Below, one piece after another: positions 42,301 through 50,101 of a stretch of 52,898 nt of DNA. The position numbers and the translations under genes were made by a program. This DNA comes from JAAYDK01 sp964543935 (GTDB taxonomy: Bacteria > Spirochaetota > Spirochaetia > Sphaerochaetales > Sphaerochaetaceae): positions 1-52,898 of the forward strand of contig CAZJAK010000007.1 of assembly GCA_964543935.1 (NCBI GenBank), read 5' to 3'. How positions within the stretch are numbered: the stretch's first letter is position 1; each line of letters opens with the position of its first letter. The notes below the pieces were generated by a model. The model was not told the origin of the DNA. It saw only the letters and a program-made list of their open reading frames with translations, and did no database searches.

Positions 42301-43619
42301 GCATAGAGCGTCGTATCGGCTGTGATGCAATCCGTCCCGAAGACCCACCTGCCATCCGATGCGGTGTTCCAAGCTATGAACTCATGGCCTGTCTTGAAAG
42401 GAGGAGAAGGTTCTCCCACCGGAAAACCATCGTCGACCTGCAGTGACGCAATGGTGTTTCCTCCTTGGGAATCGAAGGTGACGGTGAATTGCTTGATCCA
42501 GTGGGCATAAGCGGTGGTATCTTCATAGATCGGATTGCCAAAATCGAACTGGATGTCGGCTACAGGGTCTGCATACCAATAATCATCGAAGCGGTAACCG
42601 CTTCTGGTCGGCGCCTGAGCCGGTTCTGTTGGTGCTTCTCCCCACTCGAGTATCTGGTCAGGTGTCGGGGACCCTCCTTGAGTGTCGAACGAGAGGGTGT
42701 TGGATAGCGCAGCAAAATTGGCTGCCACATCCATGTCGGCCTTCACATTGCGGTCGGTACGGGTCCGGGTGGGCACAGCCGCATCGCTCCAACCGGCAAA
42801 TGCATAGCCTTCATCGGCAACCGCCTCCACCAATGTCCCGTCGTTTCCATGGGACACCTGCTGAGTGACGTTCCCCTGCAAGGAACCTCCCGACGATGCT
42901 GTGTAATGCACATCGTAGACCTTGAGGGTGAAATAAGCCGTGATTGTAAGCGAGTCAGTGACCTGTTCATCGGTACGGGGGTTGTCGGTACGTGCATCGG
43001 ACCAATGGCTGAATTCGAATCCTTCGGCAGGGACAGCAGTGACGCCACTTCCGTTCTTGCCGTGCTGGACCTGTTGTTCAAGAACGCCGCTCAACGTTCC
43101 TTCTGCCCCGTTGGCCGAGGTATAGCTCAGTTGATACAGCCAATGGGCATAGAGCGTGATCGGTGTGGAAATGGTTGTCGAGAAGTTCCATGCCGCACCG
43201 TCGACTGATTCGGTGAACCACCCTTGGAACACAGCACCCGCTTTGGTTGGGTCTTCGGGTTCGAGAGCTGGTGAATTGGATTCAAGGTCCTGTTGGGGCA
43301 CCACACTCCCCCCTTGGGAATCGAAGGTGACGGTATTGGTCGGCAACGCTGCCCACTGAGCGTACAATATCAACGATGTGGTGATCGGTGTCGAGAAGTT
43401 CCATTGGTCACCACCGCTTGCTTGGGTGAACCAGCCTTGGAACACATGATCGGTTCTGGTTGGATCTGCCGGCTTGATTGCTACTTTCCCGTTTTGGACC
43501 ACCTGTGGTTCCACAGCGCTTCCTGCTTGGGAATCGAATGTCACCGTGAATAATTCAGGTGCTACCGGGCAAGCTGAAAGCAACAACGTCAACACCAACA
43601 AAGCTACGATAGTCCTCAT
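39399..43619 (-). CDS. Lipoprotein with 14 InlB/List-Bact repeats and a seven-bladed RCC1 propeller
   Basis: Large surface lipoprotein of 1406 residues. The N-terminus is a lipoprotein signal (lipobox LLSAC, Cys17). Residues ~25-1046 consist of 14 units of about 70-78 residues of the InlB B-repeat/Listeria-Bacteroides type (pattern VTFDSQGG ... P ... GYxFxGW ... LYAxW); units 3 and 4 are a divergent subtype with HWSD/GWSD. Residues ~1047-1406 hold seven RCC1-type units, each with an xxAGxxH core and GxLxxxGxNxxGQLG, enough for one complete seven-bladed propeller. The layout suggests a rod holding a propeller away from the cell. The ATG at 43617-43619 follows AGGTGG. Role, perhaps adhesion, is inferred. 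Confidence 0.93.
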   Translation of the reverse strand: MRTIVALLVLTLLLSACPVAPELFTVTFDSQAGSAVEPQVVQNGKVAIKPADPTRTDHVFQGWFTQASGGDQWNFSTPITTSLILYAQWAALPTNTVTFDSQGGSVVPQQDLESNSPALEPEDPTKAGAVFQGWFTESVDGAAWNFSTTISTPITLYAHWLYQLSYTSANGAEGTLSGVLEQQVQHGKNGSGVTAVPAEGFEFSHWSDARTDNPRTDEQVTDSLTITAYFTLKVYDVHYTASSGGSLQGNVTQQVSHGNDGTLVEAVADEGYAFAGWSDAAVPTRTRTDRNVKADMDVAANFAALSNTLSFDTQGGSPTPDQILEWGEAPTEPAQAPTRSGYRFDDYWYADPVADIQFDFGNPIYEDTTAYAHWIKQFTVTFDSQGGNTIASLQVDDGFPVGEPSPPFKTGHEFIAWNTASDGRWVFGTDCITADTTLYAVWEPLEYLVTYRAEGVTSGSAPSPSWHEFGSEVDVQGNPGNLVREGYDFAGWNTEADGTGLTYVMHVVFPMPAHEVFLYAQWTQETRYQLAYDGNGADGGGVPSPGDYAEGTQIEVQGNIADLFKTGYYFDGWNTAADEDFGTTYKPGDTFTMQSESLNLYAVWKRQQYTVYFNFGNGEPASEVQVAHGTAVTRPSDPTYTGRTFAGWFADSGLTVPWNFSDAITTQTTLHAKWTVNKHTLSYDGNGIFGSPPADPTDYEYDQIVQVLNNTFSRAGYSFKEWNTKSDGTGAPYRPSATLSVPDGDVVLYAIWTPNDYRLSYHGNGHDGGTIPAALVTTTDATLAVAGIGDMAKTGHDFTGWNEAADGGGQHWDAGATLTMPPHALVLYAQWKVKGFTVAYDPAGGTFAGPSSISVDYGTLLTEPVKPVKDGSSFGGWGRPAGGLLWNFGSDRVYEDLYLTAQWLPDQHLVQFNSQGGSAVQAVLVDYEDPVGEPSVPDRTGYVFAGWFDTPTGGDAWDFNASVTASMTLYAHWTPQIYQVVFNATGIDPQEVVFNGLATKPTDPTDAFYQFAGWYADPLLLQAWDFSSDTVLGPTTLYAKWVVPSDSKLSVGAGDSHTVVVDSTGQLLVSGMNDSGQLGVGTTAESSVFSESLHTFNAVSIAAGLAHTLVADQDGTLWVSGMNRYYGQLGAGRDPESVDSDSSVFLHATLPGNAVEVAAGLVHSLVLLDNGDLYGAGYNGLRQLVIEDTAPQESFVKIASDVVQVWAGAFNTFYKKADGSLWGAGYNRYGQLGRSTTNEFSDGAVPIVYASTNTPVRDVKQVAVGGAHVLFLLEDGRLYATGLNSSGQLGIGNKEDKTQLTFVMDGVSRVAAGDYHSVVIKSDGTVWTFGDNAYGQLGDGTTTDRLVAVQVVALGAKAFDIAAGYGHTVVMLHNMSLWGAGLNHHGQLGLGDTINRLAFTKAVDLE
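39402..40481 (-). repeat. Seven RCC1 coding repeats (propeller)
   Basis: 1080 bases encode seven RCC1 units of about 50 residues. Cores include VGAGDSH, IAAGLAH, VAAGLVH, VAVGGAH, VAAGDYH and IAAGYGH; the fourth unit has WAGAFN and lacks the His. Confidence 0.85.
39411..39437 (+). terminator. Possible terminator after tRNA-Arg
   Basis: A stem of AACCGCC plus TGG with one bulge and a 6-nt loop is followed by TTTAT on the plus strand. It lies 30 nt after the tRNA and inside the antisense 3' end of the RCC1 gene, so it is coding on the other strand. Confidence 0.4.
40482..43547 (-). repeat. Fourteen tandem coding repeats (stalk)
   Basis: About 3.07 kb encode 14 repeats averaging 73 codons. They are diverged at the DNA level (no long identical stretches seen), so the array is old or under diversifying change rather than recently expanded. 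Confidence 0.85.
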
Positions 43620-43734
43620 GGGAACCACCTTTGCGACACCGCGCTGATATACTATTATAAGACGAATTATGTCAAAATAGGTGACAATTATTTGGCTACC
43701 GCAAGATGTGTGTTATTTGATGTGGAGGAAATGC

Positions 43735-44181
43735 ATGCGCAGTACAGCCGGCACTGTCCGGGAATACCTTGAGTCGTTGCCTGAGGACCGACGGAAGACT
43801 GTTGCAGCCGTCAGGGAGGTAGTCAACTCTGCCCTACCGGATGCAATCGTAGAAACCATGCGCTGGGGCATGATCAGTTACGAAATCCCCATGGAATTGT
43901 CGGGCAAGACCTACAATGGGCAACCGTTGCTCTATGCCGCGATCGCTTCGCAGAAGAACCATCTCGCATTGTACTTGACCGGTCCTTACATGGACGAGCA
44001 ACTGTTGGACAGGTTGAGACAAGGATTCGCAACAGCTGGAAAGCGATTGGACATGGGCAAGTCATGTCTGCGCTTCAAGCGGTTGGAGGACATCGATGTT
44101 GAGTCGATCAAAAGCGTACTGGCGGCCTTCAGCGTGCAATCGTTCCTAGCCGCCTACAAGATTACAACCACCAGAGCATGA
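43735..44181 (+). CDS. DUF1801 (YdhG-like) protein
   Basis: Soluble protein of 148 residues of the DUF1801 family, a frataxin-like fold to which an iron-chaperone role has been ascribed in Bacillus (YdhG/Fra). Typical parts are the N-terminal VREYLESLPEDRRKTVAAVR helix, the central ETMRWGMISYEI and the HLALYLTG strand. GGAGG lies 9 nt before the ATG at 43735. It converges with the small envelope protein gene, their ends overlapping by 20 nt. The iron role is taken from the family and not shown here. Confidence 0.85.
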   Translation: MRSTAGTVREYLESLPEDRRKTVAAVREVVNSALPDAIVETMRWGMISYEIPMELSGKTYNGQPLLYAAIASQKNHLALYLTGPYMDEQLLDRLRQGFATAGKRLDMGKSCLRFKRLEDIDVESIKSVLAAFSVQSFLAAYKITTTRA

Positions 44182-44680
44182 AGACATTGGCCACCATGAA
44201 ACCGGAGTTCTGGTATTGCTCCAATCCGAGGTTGCTGTAAAATGGAATCAGCAAGCCGCCCTCGGCCCCCAGTGAAAAGCGCTGGTTCCGGCCGAGGTTG
44301 AATTGCAAGCCGGCAGCCAGATCCACCCAAAAGGTGTCGTTCACCGAACTAGTCGACCCCAGACCGTCGTTGAAGTGATTGAATGTGATTCCTGCGACCG
44401 CATAAGTCTCCATGCGTCCTTTCAGCACGATGCGCCGTCTCGCGTCCAGCCGGACCATTGCCCATTGGTAAAACCAGTTGGCTTCGATTTGAGCTCCCCA
44501 GGGACCATTGCGCCACACTCCTTTGAGAGCGACAGGCAAACCGGGGGAGATGGCCGAGATGCCCAGTCCCCATCGTCCGGGAGCACCACTGGACCCTGCA
44601 AAAGGGTCCGGCTCAGCTGCAGTCAAGGCCACAGCCAACAATACGAAACATACTGCAGCGATCAGGCGTTTCAGTCTCAT
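44162..44680 (-). CDS. Small outer-membrane-like protein
   Basis: Protein of 172 residues with a signal peptide (cleavage after LTAA near residue 22) and many Gly/Phe/Trp-containing predicted strands, ending NVFMLWWL. It resembles a small beta-barrel or a periplasmic protein of the type found elsewhere in this window (29.7-30.8 kb). GGAGG precedes the ATG. No family recognised. Confidence 0.72.
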   Translation of the reverse strand: MRLKRLIAAVCFVLLAVALTAAEPDPFAGSSGAPGRWGLGISAISPGLPVALKGVWRNGPWGAQIEANWFYQWAMVRLDARRRIVLKGRMETYAVAGITFNHFNDGLGSTSSVNDTFWVDLAAGLQFNLGRNQRFSLGAEGGLLIPFYSNLGLEQYQNSGFMVANVFMLWWL

Positions 44681-44846
44681 GACGCACCTCCTGGTGATGG
44701 GCAGAACATATATAAGACAATGAAACGGGTTATAAGTAACGCCAGCAGCTCCTTAATCTCGACGATTGCTCCGGCGGGTGTCAGCTTGAAATTCATGGCG
44801 ATTTGAGCGACACTGGAACCACATCACATGTACGGCAGGCTCACAA

Positions 44847-46217
44847 TTGGCACAGGCCTTTGCTCGGGAATCCGGATTCGCTCAGCCTAGATTATTCTCC
44901 AATCGCGACCTCAGGAAATTGATCCTGCCGTTGGTCATCGAGCAATTGCTGTCGGTCACCATCGGTCTGGCCGATACCGTCATGGTGGCGAAAGTAGGAG
45001 AGGCGGCGGTTTCCGGAGTCTCCTTGGTCGATACGATCAACATCTTGTTCACTCAATTCTTTGCTGCCATCGCCACCGGAGGGGCCGTTGTCGTTGCCCA
45101 ATACCTCGGTCGGCGCGATGACAAACTGGCCGGGGAGGCTGCCCGCCAGCTGATATGGTCTTCCACGCTCATGTCGCTCCTGTTGATGACCGTGTTGTTG
45201 GTCGCCAACAAACCCATCCTCGCGACAGTGTACCGGTCGGTCGATCCACAAGTCATGTCGAACGCTGGCATGTACTTTGCCATCACGTTGTTGTCCTACC
45301 CGTTCTTGGCAACCTACAACGCAGGAGCGGCCTTGTTCAGGTCGATGGGGAACAGCCGGGTCTCGATGAACATCTCCATCGGGATGAACTTCATCAATGT
45401 GGCTGGCAATGCTTTGTTGATTTATGTGTTTGGTTGGGGAACAGCCGGTGCCGCCACCGCCACGGTCATCTCGCGCATCTTCGGAGCCACCGCCATGATG
45501 ATTGCGATGACCCGTGGCAATCACCGCATCGAATTGGACAATCTGTGGCGAGTACGCTTGCATTGGCCGATGATCAAGCGCATCTTGCGCATCGGCATTC
45601 CCAGCGGGGTGGAAGGGTCGGTATTCCAAGTCGGCAAAGTCCTCGTAGCCAGCTTGATCGCTAGTTTGGGGACTGCCGCCACGGCGGCCAACGCGATTGT
45701 CAACACGATTTCCTCGTTCATGTTGGTGCCGGGGGGTGCGATCGGTTTGGCCACGATCACGGTTGTTGGTCAGTGCATGGGGGCCCAAGACCACCGTCAA
45801 GCATCTTGGTTCACCAAACGCCTCTTGGGGATCGTCTATATCGCCGAGATATCGGTGGGGGTGGTTCTCTATCTTGCGGTTGAGCCCATGGTGGGATTGT
45901 TCAACCTGAGTCCTGCAGCGGCTGCAATGGCGGTAGACCTCGCCAAAACCCTCTATATCGTCAACTCGTGCATTTGGCCGCTGGCCTTCACATTGCCCCA
46001 AGCGTTGAGGGCTTCCGGCGATGTGCGTTTCACGATGTTCGTCTCGATTTTGGCCATGTGGCTGGTACGCATCGGGGGCAGCTATCTGCTTGCACTCAAC
46101 GCAGGATTGGGGTTGCAGGGGGTTTGGTTGGCGATGTACCTCGACTGGGTCGTCCGGGCGGTCAGTTTCGTCATCAGGTTCGCCAGCGGACGGTGGAAGA
46201 ATAAGAAGGTCGTTTGA
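44847..46217 (+). CDS. MATE-family efflux transporter
   Basis: Multidrug and toxic compound exporter of about 456 residues with some 12 membrane segments in two homologous halves. The first helix region LILPLVIEQLLSVTIGLADT and the second-half GIPSGVEGSVFQVGKV are typical of the NorM/DinF branch. It should export organic cations or other compounds using Na+ or H+. The start is a TTG with only a weak ribosome-binding site; no in-frame ATG exists upstream, so the true start is uncertain. It converges with the GNAT gene (4 nt between stops). Confidence 0.9.
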   Translation: MAQAFARESGFAQPRLFSNRDLRKLILPLVIEQLLSVTIGLADTVMVAKVGEAAVSGVSLVDTINILFTQFFAAIATGGAVVVAQYLGRRDDKLAGEAARQLIWSSTLMSLLLMTVLLVANKPILATVYRSVDPQVMSNAGMYFAITLLSYPFLATYNAGAALFRSMGNSRVSMNISIGMNFINVAGNALLIYVFGWGTAGAATATVISRIFGATAMMIAMTRGNHRIELDNLWRVRLHWPMIKRILRIGIPSGVEGSVFQVGKVLVASLIASLGTAATAANAIVNTISSFMLVPGGAIGLATITVVGQCMGAQDHRQASWFTKRLLGIVYIAEISVGVVLYLAVEPMVGLFNLSPAAAAMAVDLAKTLYIVNSCIWPLAFTLPQALRASGDVRFTMFVSILAMWLVRIGGSYLLALNAGLGLQGVWLAMYLDWVVRAVSFVIRFASGRWKNKKVV

Positions 46218-46221
46218 GACC

Positions 46222-46704
46222 TCAGAGTGTCTTCACATAGATGAGTTTGCCGTCACCAGGGGCATAATAATCGGCCAAAGTCGCTTCCAAACGGTATCCA
46301 CTGGCCACATAGAAGCCCCGTGTCGGTTTGTACAGGTCGCTGGACGAAGTTTCGATATAGACTCGCGTGCCGCCTCGCGCTGCGATCTCCCGTTCGGTCG
46401 CCTCGAGAATGGCCTTGCCGAGTCCATGACCGCGCAGGTGGTTCGCCACGGCGATCCAATAGAGGTCGTAGCTCGAACGTGTCCCCGGTATCGGCCCGAA
46501 ACAGGTGTAGGCCGTCACGACCCCAGCCTGTTCCAAAAATTGGAAAAAATATTCACAGGAGGGGCCTTTTTCTAGCCGCTCGGTCACCAACGAGACTCCG
46601 ACTTCCTGCTCTTCAGGATTGAAGAATCCCGAATCCCGCAGGATGTCCGCCACAGCTTGCACATCGGTAGGTGTGGGTTCCTCCCGGTATTTGAACATAT
46701 CCAT
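46222..46704 (-). CDS. GNAT-family N-acetyltransferase in the kamA/ATP-grasp cluster
   Basis: Acetyltransferase of 160 residues. The acetyl-CoA pyrophosphate loop reads RGHGLGK near residue 97, preceded by the strand LYWIAV, and a YVASGYRLEATL end is typical of GNATs. It is the last gene of a four-gene run. The start at 46704 follows AAAGG at 7 nt; an ATG at 46710 overlapping the upstream stop (ATGA) is an equally likely start. It is much shorter than AblB beta-lysine acetyltransferases (~270 residues). An amino group of the cluster product is the likely target. Confidence 0.85.
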   Translation of the reverse strand: MDMFKYREEPTPTDVQAVADILRDSGFFNPEEQEVGVSLVTERLEKGPSCEYFFQFLEQAGVVTAYTCFGPIPGTRSSYDLYWIAVANHLRGHGLGKAILEATEREIAARGGTRVYIETSSSDLYKPTRGFYVASGYRLEATLADYYAPGDGKLIYVKTL

Positions 46705-46706
46705 AC

Positions 46707-47666
46707 TCATCCTTTGATGACCCGTTCGACCATGTCGCGGTACGAGAGCCCCGCTTGGGCCGCAGCAGCCACAAAGCCACTGTCTTGGGCGATGCAGGGG
46801 TTGAGGTTGACTTCCAACACATAGGGTTGCCCGGCCGGATCGACCCGCAGGTCCACCCTGGCATACCCTTTGCCGCCGAACACCTCCCAACACCGTAATG
46901 CAATCTCGGCCAATCTGGCATGCAAAGCTTCATCCGAAGGCTGTTTCTCAAAGGTTCGCCGAGTATGGTTGAAGGCCCAGGATTGTTCCTCCCATTTGGC
47001 TTCATAACCGGTAATGCGCGGCTTGTCAGCCGGGTAATCGATGAACAACATCTCCGCAATCGGCAACAGGCAGGGTTTGCCGTGCTCGGGCAGGATGGAG
47101 AGGTTGAATTCCCTGCCGTCGATGAAACGTTCCACAAACATTTCCCGCTCGCCCGAGCGGACCAAACCGCGCAAGGCATCGACGGTCGACGGTCCGGTCA
47201 CCGATGAGTCGTCGATGCCCACAGAGGCCTCTTCAGCGACCGGTTTCACGATGACCGGAACGCCTGCAAGGAAGGCAAGGTCATCCTCGCGCCTGGTCTC
47301 GATCCATTCAGGAGTCGGGATGCCGGTCATGCGCATGATGCGCTTTGCCTCGATTTTATTCGAGGTGAGCACCATGCCGGCAGCCGACCCACCGGTGTAT
47401 TCCAGTCCCAACGCTTCAAACAAGGCTGGGGCGACATGCAACAGGCGGCTGCCTTTTTGGGTCTCGACCAGATTGAAAATCAAGTCGGGCCGGTTGGCCA
47501 ACAACCGTTGTTCCATCTTGTTCAGATCAAGATTGAACGACAATCGTCGCACGGCATGCCCGAGTTGTCGCGACGCGGCTGCAACCTGCTGCACTTGCGA
47601 GAGGGTATCCAATTCGTCGATGCTCGGTGTCTTCGACAACCGGTCGTGGACGATGAGGATGTCCAT
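46707..47666 (-). CDS. ATP-grasp ligase, D-Ala-D-Ala ligase-like (second copy)
   Basis: Protein of 319 residues in the ATP-grasp fold. Seen are an N-terminal preATP-grasp domain (FNLVETQKG), the substrate/ATP region GLEYTGGSAAGMVLTSNK, the Lys of VIVKPVAEEASVG, and the metal-binding YARVDLRVD with LEVNLNPC. Such enzymes join an acyl phosphate to an amine to make a peptide or amide bond. It shares the fold but not close sequence with its upstream neighbour. TGATG overlap couples it to that gene. Cell-wall D-Ala-D-Ala synthesis is an alternative, but the kamA context argues against it. Confidence 0.88.
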   Translation of the reverse strand: MDILIVHDRLSKTPSIDELDTLSQVQQVAAASRQLGHAVRRLSFNLDLNKMEQRLLANRPDLIFNLVETQKGSRLLHVAPALFEALGLEYTGGSAAGMVLTSNKIEAKRIMRMTGIPTPEWIETRREDDLAFLAGVPVIVKPVAEEASVGIDDSSVTGPSTVDALRGLVRSGEREMFVERFIDGREFNLSILPEHGKPCLLPIAEMLFIDYPADKPRITGYEAKWEEQSWAFNHTRRTFEKQPSDEALHARLAEIALRCWEVFGGKGYARVDLRVDPAGQPYVLEVNLNPCIAQDSGFVAAAAQAGLSYRDMVERVIKG

Positions 47667-48652
47667 CAGCGCCGTTCTCCTATGATCCGCTTCATGGCAG
47701 ACTCCATGATCCTCCCGATGAGCTCATGATAGTGCACTCCCACCATGCGGGCAAGAATCGGCAGGTCGGAATCGACGGGATTCAAGCCTGCCAAGGGATT
47801 CACTTCCAAGAAGTGGACCTTCCCGTTGCCGTCCATCTTCAGATCGATCCGGCCCCCATCCCGGCATCCGAGCGCTCGCCATGCGCCAAGGGCCACTTCG
47901 GCGCACTGTTGTTCATCGGAGCCGTTCGCCAAGCGATAGCGGGCCCTGCTTTGGTACTCCTGCTTGGTCTTGTAGGAGTAGATGCCTTGGTCGCTCTCAG
48001 GATCGACCAAAATTTCCATCGTCGCCACGGTGCGGGCCTCTTGGCCTGTCCCGGTGATTCCAGTGGTGAACTCACGGCCGCTCAAATAGGTCTCGACCAG
48101 GACGTCCTGATGGAACAGATCGATCAAGCGCGATACGGTTTGGCACAACTCGGCCCGGTCATAGACGATCGAATTGGCATCGATGCCCATGCCGGTGCCG
48201 CCGCCGACTGGTTTGACGAACAATGGGAACACCATGTCGAGAGCTTCGGCCTCATCCACAGACGAGACGACCCGGTAGTCGGCGGTCGGAACTCCCATCT
48301 GGCGCACGATGGCCTTGGTCATGCCTTTGTGGAGGGCGACGGCCAGCACCAACGAGTCGGAGAAGACATACGGGATGGCATACGCGTCCAACAGCGCCGG
48401 GATTTGGGCTTCGCGGCACAAACCGTACATGCCCTCGGCGATATTGAACACCAAATCGCAACGTTTTCCTGCCGCCAGATAGGTTACCAATGCTTTGACG
48501 TTGCCGATGCGCTCGGTCTGGAAACCGAGCCGGACGAGCGAGGAATCGATGGCGTCGATCGTCTGCAAGTTGTCGAATTCAGCCGACTGCTCGGCGCTGA
48601 AACCAGCCGCCAAGTAGTCGTCCTTGAGGTCATATGTTATTCCTACAAGCAT
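47666..48652 (-). CDS. ATP-grasp ligase, D-Ala-D-Ala ligase-like (first copy)
   Basis: Protein of 328 residues with the same fold: FNIAEGMYG, a nucleotide-binding FVKPVGGGTGMGI loop and metal-binding GGRIDLKMD with FLEVNPLAGLNP. The ATG at 48652 begins one base after the kamA stop; a longer frame to 48820 lies inside kamA and is not used. GGGAGGG lies about 14 nt upstream, rather far. It probably makes the first of two peptide-type bonds in the cluster product. Substrates unknown. Confidence 0.88.
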   Translation of the reverse strand: MLVGITYDLKDDYLAAGFSAEQSAEFDNLQTIDAIDSSLVRLGFQTERIGNVKALVTYLAAGKRCDLVFNIAEGMYGLCREAQIPALLDAYAIPYVFSDSLVLAVALHKGMTKAIVRQMGVPTADYRVVSSVDEAEALDMVFPLFVKPVGGGTGMGIDANSIVYDRAELCQTVSRLIDLFHQDVLVETYLSGREFTTGITGTGQEARTVATMEILVDPESDQGIYSYKTKQEYQSRARYRLANGSDEQQCAEVALGAWRALGCRDGGRIDLKMDGNGKVHFLEVNPLAGLNPVDSDLPILARMVGVHYHELIGRIMESAMKRIIGERR

Positions 48653-48653
48653 G

Positions 48654-49937
48654 TCAGTTGGCTTGTCCCTCCCCAGATGTGCTGTCGGGATAGGAGAACA
48701 CCTTTCCCTCGTAGTTGCGCAGGTAGAGATTTTGCGAATCGTGCGATACTTCGTACTCGGGCAGGATGGGAACCTTGCCGCCGCCTCCCGGCGTATCGAT
48801 GACGTACTGGGGTACAGCATACCCGCTGGTGAATCCGCGCATGCACCTGATGATTTCTTTGCCGGACTCGACAGTTGTCCTGAAATGGGCTGAACCGACG
48901 ATCGGATCGCATTGGAACAGGTAGTACGGCTTCACGCGCACCTGCAACAACTTATGGACCAGAGCGGTCATCGTCTCGGGATTGTCGTTCACCCCTTTGA
49001 GGAGCACCGTCTGGCTGCCCATAACAATACCGTTGTCGGCCAAGCGGTTGAACGCCCTGCTCGACTCGACGGTGATCTCATCGGGATGGGTGCAGTGGAC
49101 GCTGAGGTAAAGTGGCTTGTAGCGGCGCAAGCGCCGTACCAATTCGGGCGTGATGCGTTGGGGCAACACCATGGGGACTTTTGTGCCGATACGGATCATC
49201 TGGACATGGTCGATCGATGAGATTTCGCGCACGAGCCATTCGATCTTGTCGTCAGACATCGTCAACGGATCACCACCGCTGATGACCACGTCACGGATCA
49301 CGGGGGTGCGCCGGATGTAGTCGATCGCTTGTTTCCAATGGTGTTCGAGAGCCTCGGTATGGCCACCCACCAACCGTGAACGGGTGCAGTAGCGGCAATA
49401 GACCGAGCAGAAGCTTGTCGTCAGGAACAAGACCCTGTCAGGATACCTGTGTACGATTCCCGGTACGGGACTGGTATGTTCCTCGTGCAAGGGATCGACG
49501 CTTTCACCGACACTCGTCTCTGCTTCAAAGATAGTGGGGACCACAGTCTTGCGCAAAGCGCTGGCCGGATCGGCAGGATCTATAAGGCTAAGGTAATAGG
49601 GAGTGATGGAGAACGGGAATTGATTGGTACTGTGTTCGAGAGCTGATCGTTCTTCGGGGGTGGGTTCCAGGAATCTGGAGAGTTGGTCCAGTGTGGTGAT
49701 CCGGTGGGCCAATTGCCAGTGCCAGTCGTTCCATTGGGCCAAAGTCGTGTCCGGGAAATAACGCTTCCTGAACTGGGTTGATCTGCTGGGTTCCGAGTGG
49801 CGTTTCCCACCAGAGGCGGCTTTACCGCCGACAACTTTCCGTTGAAAGGCCGACGTGCTCGCAAGCACGCCCTTCTGCTTGAGCGGAGGCTCATCGTCTT
49901 CGACGATATGTGTTTCTTTTGAAACGAAATAGTCCAT
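48654..49937 (-). CDS. kamA: KamA-family radical SAM aminomutase (lysine 2,3-aminomutase-like)
   Basis: PLP- and radical SAM-dependent enzyme of 427 residues. The Fe-S motif CSVYCRYC has Cys177, Cys181 and Cys184. PLP would be held by Lys388 in IDTPGGGGK. Asp344 (in QCD) and Asp381 (in IDTPG) match the two aspartates that hold the side-chain amine of lysine in clostridial lysine 2,3-aminomutase, so the likely product is beta-lysine rather than beta-glutamate. An extra ~60-residue basic N-terminal extension precedes the core. The ATG has GGAAGGAG. A GTG at 50006 is an alternative start. First gene of the four-gene run. Confidence 0.92.
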   Translation of the reverse strand: MDYFVSKETHIVEDDEPPLKQKGVLASTSAFQRKVVGGKAASGGKRHSEPSRSTQFRKRYFPDTTLAQWNDWHWQLAHRITTLDQLSRFLEPTPEERSALEHSTNQFPFSITPYYLSLIDPADPASALRKTVVPTIFEAETSVGESVDPLHEEHTSPVPGIVHRYPDRVLFLTTSFCSVYCRYCTRSRLVGGHTEALEHHWKQAIDYIRRTPVIRDVVISGGDPLTMSDDKIEWLVREISSIDHVQMIRIGTKVPMVLPQRITPELVRRLRRYKPLYLSVHCTHPDEITVESSRAFNRLADNGIVMGSQTVLLKGVNDNPETMTALVHKLLQVRVKPYYLFQCDPIVGSAHFRTTVESGKEIIRCMRGFTSGYAVPQYVIDTPGGGGKVPILPEYEVSHDSQNLYLRNYEGKVFSYPDSTSGEGQAN

Positions 49938-50025
49938 GTACTCCTTCCTTGCGACCGTCCAGTTGCCAGCTGTAATTCCATAGGATTTTTCCAGCTGGTC
50001 GTGCACGGTTTCCCGACTTGCCTGG

Positions 50026-50034
50026 ATTGTATCA
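50026..50034 (-). promoter_or_regulatory. Extended -10 promoter of the kamA cluster
   Basis: Minus-strand TG-N-TACAAT (extended -10; TG at 50033-50034) in the 164-nt gap between the ABC exporter and kamA. No good -35 is seen. The leader would be about 80 nt, containing short CAGCTG and GTGCAC palindromes but no riboswitch I can recognise. Confidence 0.4.
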
Positions 50035-50101
50035 CCAAAGTGAAAAAAACAACATCCGTAAGGCCTCTTTGCGATGCATTTTTTATGGTGATTCGGTCAA
50101 T

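Noticed and set aside
39402..43547. Tandem repeats considered as a CRISPR array or DNA satellite
   Set aside because: The repeats are in-frame protein repeats of ~50 and ~73 codons with diverged DNA; no short identical repeats with unique spacers.
44677..44796. 39-residue minus-strand frame before the small envelope protein gene, ending in an ATGA overlap
   Set aside because: No ribosome-binding site before its ATG, and it occupies the likely promoter of the next gene.
49938..50006. GTG start for KamA, 23 codons upstream
   Set aside because: Possible, but the ATG at 49937 has a much stronger GGAAGGAG and the extra residues do not resemble known KamA N-termini.
49938..50101. Leader of kamA considered as a lysine riboswitch
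   Set aside because: The leader is about 80-100 nt, too short for the ~170-nt lysine aptamer, and the expected helical junction is not visible.
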